A DNA stretch of 62,419 nucleotides, taken from the NCBI GenBank assembly GCA_030059665.1, contig JANVYR010000001.1:769668-832086 (forward strand), written 5' to 3'. A program made the translations under genes and the position numbers. The notes under the pieces were generated by a model. The model was not told the origin of the DNA, made no database searches, and worked only from the letters and a program-made list of their open reading frames with translations. Shown here one piece after another: positions 1 to 7,801 of the stretch. The stretch's first letter is position 1, and every line of letters starts with the position of its first letter. Origin of the DNA: Candidatus Calditenuis fumarioli (lineage in GTDB: Archaea; Thermoproteota; Nitrososphaeria_A; Caldarchaeales; Calditenuaceae).

Positions 1-200
1 TCAAAGAGGTCTACTACTGCGGGAAGTGCGGTTGGGGTGTTACCGAGAACACTTGCACCCACGTCGGATGGTCTTATAACGTCACGACGATAAGCCAGAC
101 TTACATCAGGTCCGTTCTGAGACGCGGTGGCACAGTCCCAGCAGGAGTGCTGAGGGAGGAGGTGCTCGAAGTCCTGAGGAAGTATTACCAGCGGAACTGA
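1..200 (+). CDS. sat: ATP sulfurylase, C-terminal fragment (5' end outside window)
   Basis: The frame is open from the window edge to a TGA at 198-200. The visible tail has a zinc site C-x2-C-x8-C-x-H (YYCGKCG ... NTCTH), then an ISQTYIRSVLRRGG segment and a REEV-VL-KYY ending. This is the order seen at the C-terminus of archaeal and Thermus-type ATP sulfurylases (CxxC, TCPH, iSGT-iR, RPEV). The enzyme makes adenylyl sulfate from sulfate and ATP. Here the usual SGT reads SQT and TCPH reads TCTH, so it is a divergent member. A TauE/SafE exporter starts 15 bases downstream on the same strand, supporting a sulfur role. Only about 65 residues are visible, so the assignment rests on this tail. Confidence 0.7.
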   Translation, partial: KEVYYCGKCGWGVTENTCTHVGWSYNVTTISQTYIRSVLRRGGTVPAGVLREEVLEVLRKYYQRN

Positions 201-215
201 GGGGAGCGGCAGACC

Positions 216-965
216 ATGCTACCACATGTCTTGCCGGCATTGGGCTTCGTGGGTGGGTTCCTGTTGGGGTTAGTGGGGTTCGGTTGGGGATCCACAATCC
301 TCCCTCTCTTGATCCTTCTGGAGGCAGATCCCAAGGTAGCCATAGGGGCCGTAGTGACGTCGAACACCGTCATGTGCCTCCTGGGCAGCCTTAGGTACGG
401 GAACTCGAAGCTCTTCAGCTGGAGGGTCGCAGCTCCCACGGCTGCAGCCGCCATATCAGCTGCCCTAGTGGGAACCGCTTTCAGCACGCTTCTACCAGGG
501 AAGGTGGTCGTTGCGGTCCTGGGTCTCTACCTGACGGTGGGAGGGGTATCGCTAGCTCTCCGCCCTCCAAGCTTCAAGAGGAGCCCCGACGGAGCCACCG
601 TTGCGCTCTGGAAGTTCGTTGCAGGAGGAGCCATACCTGGCTTCTTCGAAGGTGCTTACGGGTCCGGAGGACCTGCTGGCATGCTTACGCTTATGATGCT
701 TAGGGTCCCTGTGAAGGTCGCTATAGGCAGCTGGCTTACGGCATCCCTGTTGAGCCAGGGAGCGGCTTCTGTAGTATACGGGGTCCAGGGAATCGTGGAC
801 CCGGTGATGACTGGGTTACTAGTCGTTGGCGGCATCCCTGCCATGATCTTAGGGAGCCATATCACCATAAAGAGGCTGGCTGATTCTACCATCGAAAGGG
901 TAGCCGGTTTAGCGATCTTCCTGTTGGGCTCAAGATTGATCGCGATAAACGTGCTTCATTTCTGA
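216..965 (+). CDS. TauE/SafE family sulfite/organosulfur exporter
   Basis: A 249-residue, very hydrophobic protein with seven to eight predicted membrane helices in two repeats, typical of TauE/SafE (DUF81) permeases. The N-terminal repeat holds the family's glycine-rich turn GFGWGSTILP, and the second repeat has GAYGSGGPAGM near residue 150. Family members move sulfite, sulfoacetate or related anions across the cytoplasmic membrane. It starts 15 bases after the ATP sulfurylase stop, so co-transcription is likely. This context points to export of a sulfur oxyanion, but the substrate cannot be read from sequence. Confidence 0.85.
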   Translation: MLPHVLPALGFVGGFLLGLVGFGWGSTILPLLILLEADPKVAIGAVVTSNTVMCLLGSLRYGNSKLFSWRVAAPTAAAAISAALVGTAFSTLLPGKVVVAVLGLYLTVGGVSLALRPPSFKRSPDGATVALWKFVAGGAIPGFFEGAYGSGGPAGMLTLMMLRVPVKVAIGSWLTASLLSQGAASVVYGVQGIVDPVMTGLLVVGGIPAMILGSHITIKRLADSTIERVAGLAIFLLGSRLIAINVLHF

Positions 966-1366
966 CCGTCATCGGAACACCTTTGACGGAAATCAGATTT
1001 GATGTTCCTCATAATATAGCATCTAGTTCCTAACTAGTTTGCCGAGACTTTCGTAATCAACATCGAACGCCGTGTCAATAGTTGTGGGAGGCTCCATCCT
1101 CTCTGCAACGTGAAAAGTCGTGTTTAACCCCCAAACGAACAGCCACCTTGTCCGTAGCGACTGCGCAAGAATAGGCTGCTTTCTCCTTGCTGCAGACGAA
1201 GAAGGTAACCGCTCTACGGTGTGCTGACGTGGACGGAGATATTGGGAGACGCGCATGCGGACAAACCTAGGAGATGTGCGACAAAACTGCGAGATGAACC
1301 AGTTATCTGTCATCAACTCTAGGGTGTGAAAGAATCTTTTTATTCCAGCCACCACGTCGCAAAATT
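966..1366. other. Intergenic region, AT-richer, with promoter of next gene
   Basis: About 400 bases with no convincing gene. A 127-codon reading frame on the minus strand (1023-1406) has no recognisable domain and unusual codon use. A TATA-like TTTTTATT at 1337-1344 lies about 26 bases before the GTG at 1367, indicating a leaderless transcript of the downstream gene. The base composition is visibly lower in G+C than in the flanking core genes from here to about 4980. Confidence 0.5.
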
Positions 1367-1885
1367 GTGACGTTACTATCCAATCATCAAATGCGATCTG
1401 GAACAATTTTAACCAACGGAAGGGGGCAGGAAAGTCCTCAACAACATGAAGCTAGGAGGGTCAACATAGTCCTGACAATCATATTAGTGATCTCGATTGT
1501 GGTAGGATTGCTCATATTAATATTCGATGGACTGCTATGGTTCGATAACCCGAAGAACGGTCATGCATATGCTCTCATAGCGTTCACCATCATACAGTTG
1601 GCCCTTCTATATGGTCTCTTCCGTAGCCCACATAGGGCCACTAAGGCTATAAACTATTGGTCTGCAATCTATCTGGTGCTGTTACTGCTGAACCCGTTGA
1701 CAGGCCCTTTCATAGGAGTCTCACCAGCCCAGTTCGCGTCATATCTCTTCGGCATCACACCGATCCCGAGCTTTAATGGCGTCAGCTGTCCGTTTCTGTG
1801 TCCTCCCTTCGCCATCAGCTACGATCTGCTGATCGCGTGTCAGATAGCTATCTTGGTACTCGGCAGGAGGGGACTGAAAAGATAA
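1367..1885 (+). CDS. Membrane protein of unknown function
   Basis: 172 residues if read from the GTG at 1367, which fits the TATA-like box 26 bases upstream; an ATG at 1391 is the alternative. After a polar N-terminus of about 30 residues there are four predicted membrane helices (residues about 35-55, 68-88, 95-115 and 150-168). A CPFLCPP motif in the loop before the last helix could form a disulfide outside the cell. No family was recognised. It lies 9 bases upstream of the GT-C-type glycosyltransferase and is probably co-transcribed with it. Confidence 0.6.
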   Translation: MTLLSNHQMRSGTILTNGRGQESPQQHEARRVNIVLTIILVISIVVGLLILIFDGLLWFDNPKNGHAYALIAFTIIQLALLYGLFRSPHRATKAINYWSAIYLVLLLLNPLTGPFIGVSPAQFASYLFGITPIPSFNGVSCPFLCPPFAISYDLLIACQIAILVLGRRGLKR

Positions 1886-1894
1886 TGCGCAAAT

Positions 1895-3085
1895 ATGTGG
1901 CGAAATGGACCAGATAGCTTTGCCAACCGTCGTGTTCTGATGGCTGCAATTGCTGCCCAGATAGCGACCATGCCCTTCGTCTCACATGGATATGATCTAC
2001 TGGTTAGCTACGTTGCGGCAAGGAACGTCTTTGACGGTAAGAGCCCTTATCTCGGTGGCTCGCTGCCAAACCCGTCCTATCCCGCCAACGTCCAGGGCAT
2101 TGGAGAAACCCCCCTTTGGCCGTTATACCTCTCGCTCTCATACGTGGTTTCCGGTGGCGAGCTGTTCCTCTTCAACGCGATTGCTAAAATCCCATTACTT
2201 CTGTCCAACATTCTGTTATATTATGTGTTCACGAAACGTGGCATTAAGGGTGCCGAGTTCTACATCTTAAATCCAATGATATTGGTGATCACGGTGTTCT
2301 GGGGGAAGCCCGACGTCGTTTCGACGTTGTTAGCCATCGCTTCTCTGCTGCTTGTCGATAGGCCCATCATCTCGGGACTTCTCATGGGCGTCTCCGTCAA
2401 CGTGAAGCCATTGTCGCTGGGCACGATCCCAGCCACGCTAGCCTACCTGGGGTCCAGAAGGAGCGTCGCGTTCCTGCTCGCTTTCTTCTCCTCCTCGGCT
2501 TCGATCTTCATAATGCCCTTCGTTCTGCTGGGATGGGACCTTTCGGTGCCATCTTCGGGAATCGTGAACTGGTTTCGGGAAGCGGGAGGTCTGAACCCTC
2601 TGAACGTCTTCGAGTTGTTCTACGGATGGAGTTATGAGCGCGGCTACAATCCACTTGGGGAGTGGGTCAGTCTCCCTTGGATCGCTGCGGTCCTAGCAGT
2701 GACAGTTCGCATCGCGGTGAAGCGGCCTATTAGTTACCGGGAGATGGTCTGGGGAGCGATTCTGGGATCGTCGGCATTCATAGTCGGCAGGTCGAGGGTC
2801 TCTGAGCAGAACTTAATCCTTCCCATGGCGCTGATGCACCTCTACGCTGGAAGGCCCCCTAGACCCAGATTGTGGGCAGTGCTCCTGCTATACTCGGCCC
2901 TGAACTACTCGATACCACAGCTCTTGTATCCTGTTTGGCGCAGCGTCACTGTCGACCTTCACGAGCTCACGAAACAATTTGAGGGGATTAGGATATTTAG
3001 CAGGTTCATTTCCTCAATCGCGTTCTACACGCTCTACATCCTCGAACTCAGGGAGGTCCGGAGGGGAGCGTTCAATGAGGGATGA
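1895..3085 (+). CDS. GT-C-fold multi-pass glycosyltransferase (PIG-M/PIG-U-like)
   Basis: 396 residues with about ten membrane helices. The N-terminal loop contains HGYDLLVSYVAARNVFDGKS, a short extracellular segment with an aspartate in the place used by GT-C enzymes for catalysis. A NPMILVITVFWGKPDVV segment around residue 130 recalls the NP-x-x-I and G-x-D motifs of PIG-M and related mannosyltransferases. Such enzymes use dolichol-phosphate sugars to glycosylate lipids or proteins outside the membrane. The last 11 bases overlap the next gene, suggesting coupled translation. The broad fold is likely, but donor and acceptor are unknown. Base composition is lower in G+C than in the core genes. 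Confidence 0.6.
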   Translation: MWRNGPDSFANRRVLMAAIAAQIATMPFVSHGYDLLVSYVAARNVFDGKSPYLGGSLPNPSYPANVQGIGETPLWPLYLSLSYVVSGGELFLFNAIAKIPLLLSNILLYYVFTKRGIKGAEFYILNPMILVITVFWGKPDVVSTLLAIASLLLVDRPIISGLLMGVSVNVKPLSLGTIPATLAYLGSRRSVAFLLAFFSSSASIFIMPFVLLGWDLSVPSSGIVNWFREAGGLNPLNVFELFYGWSYERGYNPLGEWVSLPWIAAVLAVTVRIAVKRPISYREMVWGAILGSSAFIVGRSRVSEQNLILPMALMHLYAGRPPRPRLWAVLLLYSALNYSIPQLLYPVWRSVTVDLHELTKQFEGIRIFSRFISSIAFYTLYILELREVRRGAFNEG

Positions 3086-3815
3086 GCTGGTGCCGTATTC
3101 CATAGCTGCGACCAGCGTCTTCTGGGGAGCGGCAGCTCTCGTTGATCCGAGAATCGGTCTACATCCGAGACTACCACCTCCAGAGATCGTCGCAGTTCTG
3201 CACTTCCTTGCAGGGCTACTGATCGTTCCAAAGAGAGTCAGATGGATAGGTTGCTTCACCGTTTTCGTAGTTACGGCGTACTATTCCGTTTGGGTGAAAC
3301 CTTTTGCCCCGATCGCAGAACCCCAGACGATCGGCATATCAATGATCGCGCTCGGGTCCACTATAGAGGAGGTCTCCTCCAGAGTTGCCGCAAGGGACTA
3401 CCGGGTCTCGAAGCTGGCAATCACCTTGTTGATGCGGGGAGGCATAGCCTATCCGTTCGTTGAATGGGGTCTAGACGCCCTGAGGAACCCCAAACACTTC
3501 GTCAACTACATCTCCAGCAACGAAAGGGCATCAACCCTTGCAAATCCAATAGGTATTGAAAACGCGGTTTTTCTGATCTTTTTGGTGGAAACGGTACTTG
3601 CAACTCTGATAGCCACCGGGTTGCTGCGTAAGCTTACTGGAATCGTTTCCGCTTTAGTCCTCACCCTGTTTTCAGCGGTTGCAGGATATCCTCTGGCTCT
3701 ACCCCAGAACGTTGTCCTGATAGCAACGTCAATTAGGTATGGGCTTGAAAGGTCCGATTTGCGGATTTCGCAGCCGCAGAAGGCAGCCGGATGTCGATGG
3801 CTTGGCGTCGTCTAA
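3075..3815 (+). CDS. Multi-pass membrane protein, unknown (DoxX-like layout)
   Basis: 246 residues from the ATG at 3075, which overlaps the end of the preceding glycosyltransferase by 11 bases; a frame extension upstream to 2979 encodes low-complexity Ser/Arg and is unlikely to be translated. About six membrane helices are spaced as in small DoxX-type proteins, but no diagnostic residues were found. The motif GSTIEEVSSRVAARDY lies in a cytoplasmic loop. Its tight coupling to the glycosyltransferase suggests a joint role in the cell envelope. Function unknown. Confidence 0.6.
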   Translation: MRDELVPYSIAATSVFWGAAALVDPRIGLHPRLPPPEIVAVLHFLAGLLIVPKRVRWIGCFTVFVVTAYYSVWVKPFAPIAEPQTIGISMIALGSTIEEVSSRVAARDYRVSKLAITLLMRGGIAYPFVEWGLDALRNPKHFVNYISSNERASTLANPIGIENAVFLIFLVETVLATLIATGLLRKLTGIVSALVLTLFSAVAGYPLALPQNVVLIATSIRYGLERSDLRISQPQKAAGCRWLGVV

Positions 3816-4115
3816 TTGTATGATTTGGTATGTACTAGAATCTCAACGACCCGTGGACGGCTTCCATCGAAATAGCAAAGACGTCGAATCGCTACAGAGG
3901 AGATGCTACCGGTTCTGCCTTGAAAACAATTGGGGAAGGAACCTAGATTATTATGGGTACCGAAGCGGACTAAGAGGTTTCTCGAGAACTGGTCCACTTA
4001 CAGTTGCCCCTGAAGTCTTAGAATGTAGATTAGCAAACAGGGATTTTCAAAGGGTCGCCCTCCGTCAATGGGTAGGTCAGAAATGCAAATATATCTTCCA
4101 ATGGGCGGGACTTGT
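3816..4115. other. Intergenic region upstream of CHRD gene, with promoter
   Basis: 300 bases with no supportable gene. It ends in a clear archaeal promoter: AAATATAT at 4087-4094, centred about 26 bases before the ATG at 4116, which predicts a leaderless mRNA for the CHRD protein. The rest shows AT-rich sequence without obvious repeats. Confidence 0.6.
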
Positions 4116-4622
4116 ATGAAAAGACGTCTGTTCGGAACGATCCTTATGTTGGGGATGCTGCTCGGTTTATCAATTTCGCTGTCAGCGTTTTCCGACGCAT
4201 CGGCGGGTGCAAGGAACTTCACCGCAACGCTCAACGGATGGGGTGAGGTCCCTTCACTGGTGAGCAAAGGTTTCGGGTTCGCAAGGGTTCAGATATCAGA
4301 GGACGAAAAGACCATTTACTTTGAACTAGTCTACTATGGTCTCGTAAACGTTACGGCTGCCCACATCCACATAGGAAAGGAGGGACACGTGGGAGGAGTT
4401 GCGGTGTGGCTTTGTGGCGGACCTAGACCACCGTGTCCACCTTCAGGGACCAAGGTAACTGGGACGATAACGTCTGGTGATGTGTTGTCAATTCCAGCAC
4501 AAGGTCTCACGGCAGGCGACCTGAAGTCGCTAATAGCTGCCATAAGGAGCGGGAGTGCCTACGTCAACGTCCACACCACCAGATTTCCGGCAGGTGAGAT
4601 CAGGGGTCAGCTAAGCAGCTGA
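4116..4622 (+). CDS. Secreted CHRD-domain protein
   Basis: 168 residues. The ATG at 4116 was chosen because it gives a proper signal peptide (MKRRLFGTILMLGMLLG, hydrophobic to about residue 25, with a small-residue cleavage region SDASAGA) and sits one promoter length after a TATA box; an upstream ATG at 4068 would place polar residues before the signal. The mature part is a CHRD domain: NFTATLNG at the start, HIHIG in the middle, and a terminal VHTTRFPAGEIRGQL motif. CHRD proteins are extracellular beta-barrels of uncertain function in prokaryotes. The CGGPRPPCPP insertion could carry a disulfide. Confidence 0.85.
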   Translation: MKRRLFGTILMLGMLLGLSISLSAFSDASAGARNFTATLNGWGEVPSLVSKGFGFARVQISEDEKTIYFELVYYGLVNVTAAHIHIGKEGHVGGVAVWLCGGPRPPCPPSGTKVTGTITSGDVLSIPAQGLTAGDLKSLIAAIRSGSAYVNVHTTRFPAGEIRGQLSS

Positions 4623-4982
4623 CGGCTGAATTGGAGAAGACGGAAGTTGAACATAGCTACCCGCTTTTTGGATCATTTGGCCGGAGGGGTTGATTGCGCC
4701 TAATCTTTCGCCACTTAAAAGACGCGTTCGAGGAGCATTAACGGGCGTCGTTGTTGTTATGCGCGTTGAAGCCTAATCCTGGAGGCGGATCAATCGGGAT
4801 CAGAACGAGTAATCTAGGAAACTTGGAGCAGAAAGATTGCCGGCGGATTTCATTACTAAAATGCGTTATCGCGATGGCCTCTTGGGCCCGCTTATAAGCC
4901 AGACCCAGTTTCATCTGTTCCTGTAGTTCACCTGCGCTCCAATAATGATAAGAGATGAAAAGCCGAAACGGAACGGGACGCA
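4623..4982. other. Intergenic region of about 360 bases
   Basis: Between the convergent CHRD gene and the radical SAM gene. A short T-run (4665-4669) after the CHRD stop may help termination. A possible small minus-strand gene (4738-4983) is listed separately. No RNA gene or repeat was recognised. Confidence 0.4.
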
Positions 4983-4983
4983 T
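4738..4983 (-). CDS. Possible small protein coupled to the radical SAM gene
   Basis: An 81-codon frame whose ATG at 4983 overlaps the TGA of the upstream radical SAM gene in an ATGA arrangement, a common sign of translational coupling. The product begins MRPVPFRLF and is neither clearly membranous nor similar to a known family. Codon use (CGT, CGG, TTA, CAA) differs from the AGG/CTC-rich core genes, as in the rest of this AT-richer area. It may be real or an accident of composition. Confidence 0.25.
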   Translation of the reverse strand: MRPVPFRLFISYHYWSAGELQEQMKLGLAYKRAQEAIAITHFSNEIRRQSFCSKFPRLLVLIPIDPPPGLGFNAHNNNDAR

Positions 4984-6350
4984 CAGCTCATCCGTTTGAA
5001 CCGCCAGTCCGTGAAGAGCTCATAGGGCTTCAGGAGGATGTAGAGCGGCCCCAACTTCCTTCTGGCCTTCCACTGGAACCTCGCCTTCCACATCCCGTAC
5101 CTGAGCTTCCTCAGCGAGAAATCGTGTCTGAAGAGGAGCCTGTGGTCGTAGCCGTGCAACGGTTTCTCCCATTCGAACGTCTCCATTCTATCTTTGACCT
5201 TCTCGTAAAGCCCCGTGCCAGGAAGAGGGTATGGGATAGTCATGCTGAAGTAATCGAGCGGTAGGCTTGACGCCAGCTTTATCGTCTTCAGCATCGTCTC
5301 ATTAGTCTCTCCCGGGTATCCGAGTATGAAGAACGCGCCAACCTCGAGTCCGGCCCGCTTCGCATAGGTGACCGCGGCCCTAGACTGGGCAACTGTTATC
5401 CTCTTGTTCATCAGGTTGCTCAGCACGTAATCGTCACCGGACTCCAACCCGAAGATCACCCTATAGCAGCCGGCCTCACGCATGGCCTTAGCGACCTCGG
5501 CGTCGAAGAGGTCGACCCTCGAGAGGCACTCCCACCCCACGTCTATCCCCCTCTTACGTATCTCCTCGCAGAGCCTAAGGACGTGCTTCTTGTTGGCTAT
5601 GAAGAGTTCGTCGGCGAACCAGATCCTCTCGTATCCCCATTTGTACCTTATCTCCTCCATCTCCTCTGCTATCTTCTCGGGGGACCTGTACCTGTAGACC
5701 CTGCCGTAATCGGGCCGCCAGCAGAAGTCACAGGAGAATGGACATCCTCGGCTCGCTATCATGGACGTCATTGTGTATCCGAAGTTCCTCCTGTAGTAGG
5801 ACTGGTAGAGGTGATGGTCGTATAGGTCCCTCGCGGGGAACGGAAGCGCATCGAGGTCACGCACGAGGGGCCTGGCGCCGGTGTGCTCCACCCTGCCTCC
5901 GTTCAGGTGGGACGCCAACCATACGCCCCTCACCCTGTGGAACTTGGGCTCTGACCGACCGTCCATTGCGTCCATCAGCTCAGCGACAGTTATCTCTCCT
6001 TCCCCCTGAACTACTGCATCGAACGCGCCCAGGAACATCGACGGGTAGGCCGACGGCATCGGTCCGCCTGCTATGACCAGCTCGCTGACCTCCTTGGCCT
6101 CTGCAGCGAGCTCCTTCGCGGTCCTGACCATCGACAGCATGCTGTAGATTCCGACCACGCGGGCCCGCTCCCTCCTGATCCTCTCCCTTACCTCCTCCCG
6201 ACTGAGGAAGGTGCAGTCCAGTATCTTGACGTTATAACCCCTCTCCCTGACGTACGAGGCGATGTAACCTATGCCGAGCGGAGGGAACTGCCAGTGCTTT
6301 GACCTGCCGTCGAAGAAATAGGGGAAGACCAGAAGGAGGTCCGTCGTCAT
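4983..6350 (-). CDS. B12-binding-type radical SAM protein
   Basis: 455 residues from the ATG at 6350. The upstream frame extension to 6698 overlaps the divergent gene and is unlikely to be translated. The N-terminal 130 residues form a cobalamin-binding-like Rossmann domain (FPPLGIGYIASYVRERGY, AGGPMPSAYP, VVQGEGE). The radical SAM domain follows with the cluster motif C-P-F-S-C-D-F-C about residue 205, then a GLESG motif and FILGYPGET. Enzymes of this architecture methylate, cyclise or couple unactivated carbons; archaeal examples include the GDGT ring synthases GrsA/B, but no specific assignment can be made. The divergent neighbour starts only 64 bases away. Confidence 0.85.
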   Translation of the reverse strand: MTTDLLLVFPYFFDGRSKHWQFPPLGIGYIASYVRERGYNVKILDCTFLSREEVRERIRRERARVVGIYSMLSMVRTAKELAAEAKEVSELVIAGGPMPSAYPSMFLGAFDAVVQGEGEITVAELMDAMDGRSEPKFHRVRGVWLASHLNGGRVEHTGARPLVRDLDALPFPARDLYDHHLYQSYYRRNFGYTMTSMIASRGCPFSCDFCWRPDYGRVYRYRSPEKIAEEMEEIRYKWGYERIWFADELFIANKKHVLRLCEEIRKRGIDVGWECLSRVDLFDAEVAKAMREAGCYRVIFGLESGDDYVLSNLMNKRITVAQSRAAVTYAKRAGLEVGAFFILGYPGETNETMLKTIKLASSLPLDYFSMTIPYPLPGTGLYEKVKDRMETFEWEKPLHGYDHRLLFRHDFSLRKLRYGMWKARFQWKARRKLGPLYILLKPYELFTDWRFKRMS

Positions 6351-6414
6351 CCTGTGTGTGACCCACGTGATTAGCTTAAGCCTTGCAGTCCTACACAAGA
6401 TCAGGAGTGAGCCT
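6351..6414. promoter_or_regulatory. Divergent promoter region with CTTAAG box
   Basis: The 64 bases separate two divergent starts. The palindromic GCTTAAGC at 6374-6381 lies 26 bases upstream of the minus-strand ATG at 6350, as expected for a leaderless archaeal transcript, and could also serve the plus strand. AGGAGTGAG at 6403-6411 is a good Shine-Dalgarno sequence for the ATG at 6415, unusual in a window where most first genes appear leaderless. Confidence 0.5.
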
Positions 6415-7230
6415 ATGAGCAGTAGAAGGACGTGGCAGGTAGGGCCCCTCACCGCGTACCTCCTGCCGAGGGCACCTCGGTCGACGGAGATCTCCGGAGT
6501 GGCTAGGGGGCTGGGGCTGATCCACGACGGAAGAGATCTGACTGGGGAGGGCATGGGCATAGGTGGCGTCGTCCTGAGGTTGGGGGGCGTGACGTATTTC
6601 CCGCTAACCACCAGGGACTCATTGTCGGATGATGGCGCATCCAGGACCTTCGAGCTCAACGGAGTGGCTAGGAAGATGTTGGGGCCGCTCGACGTCACCG
6701 GCCCTCACCGATTCCTGAGGGAATCCCTTTCGCCACTGTACCTTAGAGGAGGGAGGGGGGCGCTCGCCTTCAGGGGTCTGATGAGGGTTAGGTCGCTGCT
6801 GATAAGGACAGAATACAGGTCTTCGGAGCGCGTCGAGGTGTGCGTCGTCTCCTACCGATTTAACGGGTGTTGCATCGAGATTAGGGTTTCAAGGGAAACC
6901 GGAAGGGGTAAACTGATAGTTGCAAACGAACTCTCGGGGACGCTCTTCGATTCCCTCGTGGTCGGCGGTTCTCGGATCGCGTTGGGCCCTTGGGTCAGAT
7001 GTCCGTCAAGGACCCCTGCACTGCTATCGAGGACCCTCGGGATATGCGTTCGCTTCGAGCTCCCGGAGGGCGCAGAGGCGTTCGCTGGTAGGGAGGTGCT
7101 TCCGCCGAGGCTGGATTGGGCTGGGGTCGACTTGATACTGGATGAGGGCGTGCTCGCGGTCACATACGCCGTGAGAATCTGCTCCGGTCCATCAACGCCA
7201 GCGCTGGAGTCATGCAGTAGAGCGACCTAG
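6415..7230 (+). CDS. Beta-rich protein of unknown function
   Basis: 271 residues from the ATG at 6415, chosen for its strong AGGAGTGAG ribosome-binding site. The protein has no signal peptide or membrane helix and is rich in predicted beta strands, for example GIGGVVLRLGGVTYFPLT and RVEVCVVSYRFNGCCIEIRV. No family was recognised. It is divergent from the radical SAM gene, and its 3' end overlaps the end of the convergent membrane-protein gene by 71 bases. A role linked to the neighbouring glycan or lipid genes is an inference from position only. Confidence 0.6.
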   Translation: MSSRRTWQVGPLTAYLLPRAPRSTEISGVARGLGLIHDGRDLTGEGMGIGGVVLRLGGVTYFPLTTRDSLSDDGASRTFELNGVARKMLGPLDVTGPHRFLRESLSPLYLRGGRGALAFRGLMRVRSLLIRTEYRSSERVEVCVVSYRFNGCCIEIRVSRETGRGKLIVANELSGTLFDSLVVGGSRIALGPWVRCPSRTPALLSRTLGICVRFELPEGAEAFAGREVLPPRLDWAGVDLILDEGVLAVTYAVRICSGPSTPALESCSRAT

Positions 7231-7801
7231 TCACGGCGTTGAACGCGTAGCCTGTGGCGTCGCCTGACTCTGGCAGCTTGTAACCGGTCAAACCCCAGAG
7301 GGCGAACGCAAGCAGCGCAAGGGACACCGACGCGATTGCGAGCATAAAGCCGTCCCTCCTGATCCACGGTAGAAGCGCGCTGACATACCCCGCCTTCACC
7401 GCGGTCCAACCCAAGTTCGGCAGGAAATGTTCCACCAGCGCCCTCCACCCATACGCCAGATAACCGATCGACACGAAGGTCAGCTCGTATAATTCCGAGA
7501 TTGCAGCGATTGAGGCCCTTCCGATCAGCGCGCCGAGTAGAGCCCCCTTCAAGCCTCCAACCCTGCGCCATACCAGGAAGGCCGTTAGGACCATACCGAA
7601 CAGGGACGAAGCTATAGTGAACGGGTAAACCGTGACTCCTCCGGCCGAGAAGACGAGGTTCCCAGCTGAGTCGGTTGAGGGGTTGGTGAGCGCAGATAGA
7701 GCCGTATGGTCGTACCAGGAGAAGACCGGGATGGAGCTCAGCAGGTACACGTAGTAGACCGTCCAGAGTCGCTTCGCGTCAATCTCCTTCACCGCTTCCA
7801 C
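7160..7801 (-). CDS. Membrane protein partner of the GT2 synthase
   Basis: 213 residues from a GTG at 7801, 23 bases inside the end of the upstream GT2 gene, so the two are probably translated together. Five to six membrane helices are predicted, with an extracytoplasmic loop after the first (FSWYDHTALSALTNPSTDSAG). No family was recognised. Obligate overlap with a processive synthase suggests an accessory or export subunit, which is inference. Confidence 0.6.
   Translation of the reverse strand: MEAVKEIDAKRLWTVYYVYLLSSIPVFSWYDHTALSALTNPSTDSAGNLVFSAGGVTVYPFTIASSLFGMVLTAFLVWRRVGGLKGALLGALIGRASIAAISELYELTFVSIGYLAYGWRALVEHFLPNLGWTAVKAGYVSALLPWIRRDGFMLAIASVSLALLAFALWGLTGYKLPESGDATGYAFNAVTRSLYCMTPALALMDRSRFSRRM

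Noticed and set aside
1023..1406. 127-codon minus-strand frame upstream of the membrane-protein gene
   Set aside because: No domain, odd codon use, and it covers the promoter and start of the plus-strand gene at 1367.
3739..4119. 126-codon plus-strand frame overlapping the end of the 3075 gene
   Set aside because: No domain or start signal; it covers the promoter of the CHRD gene.
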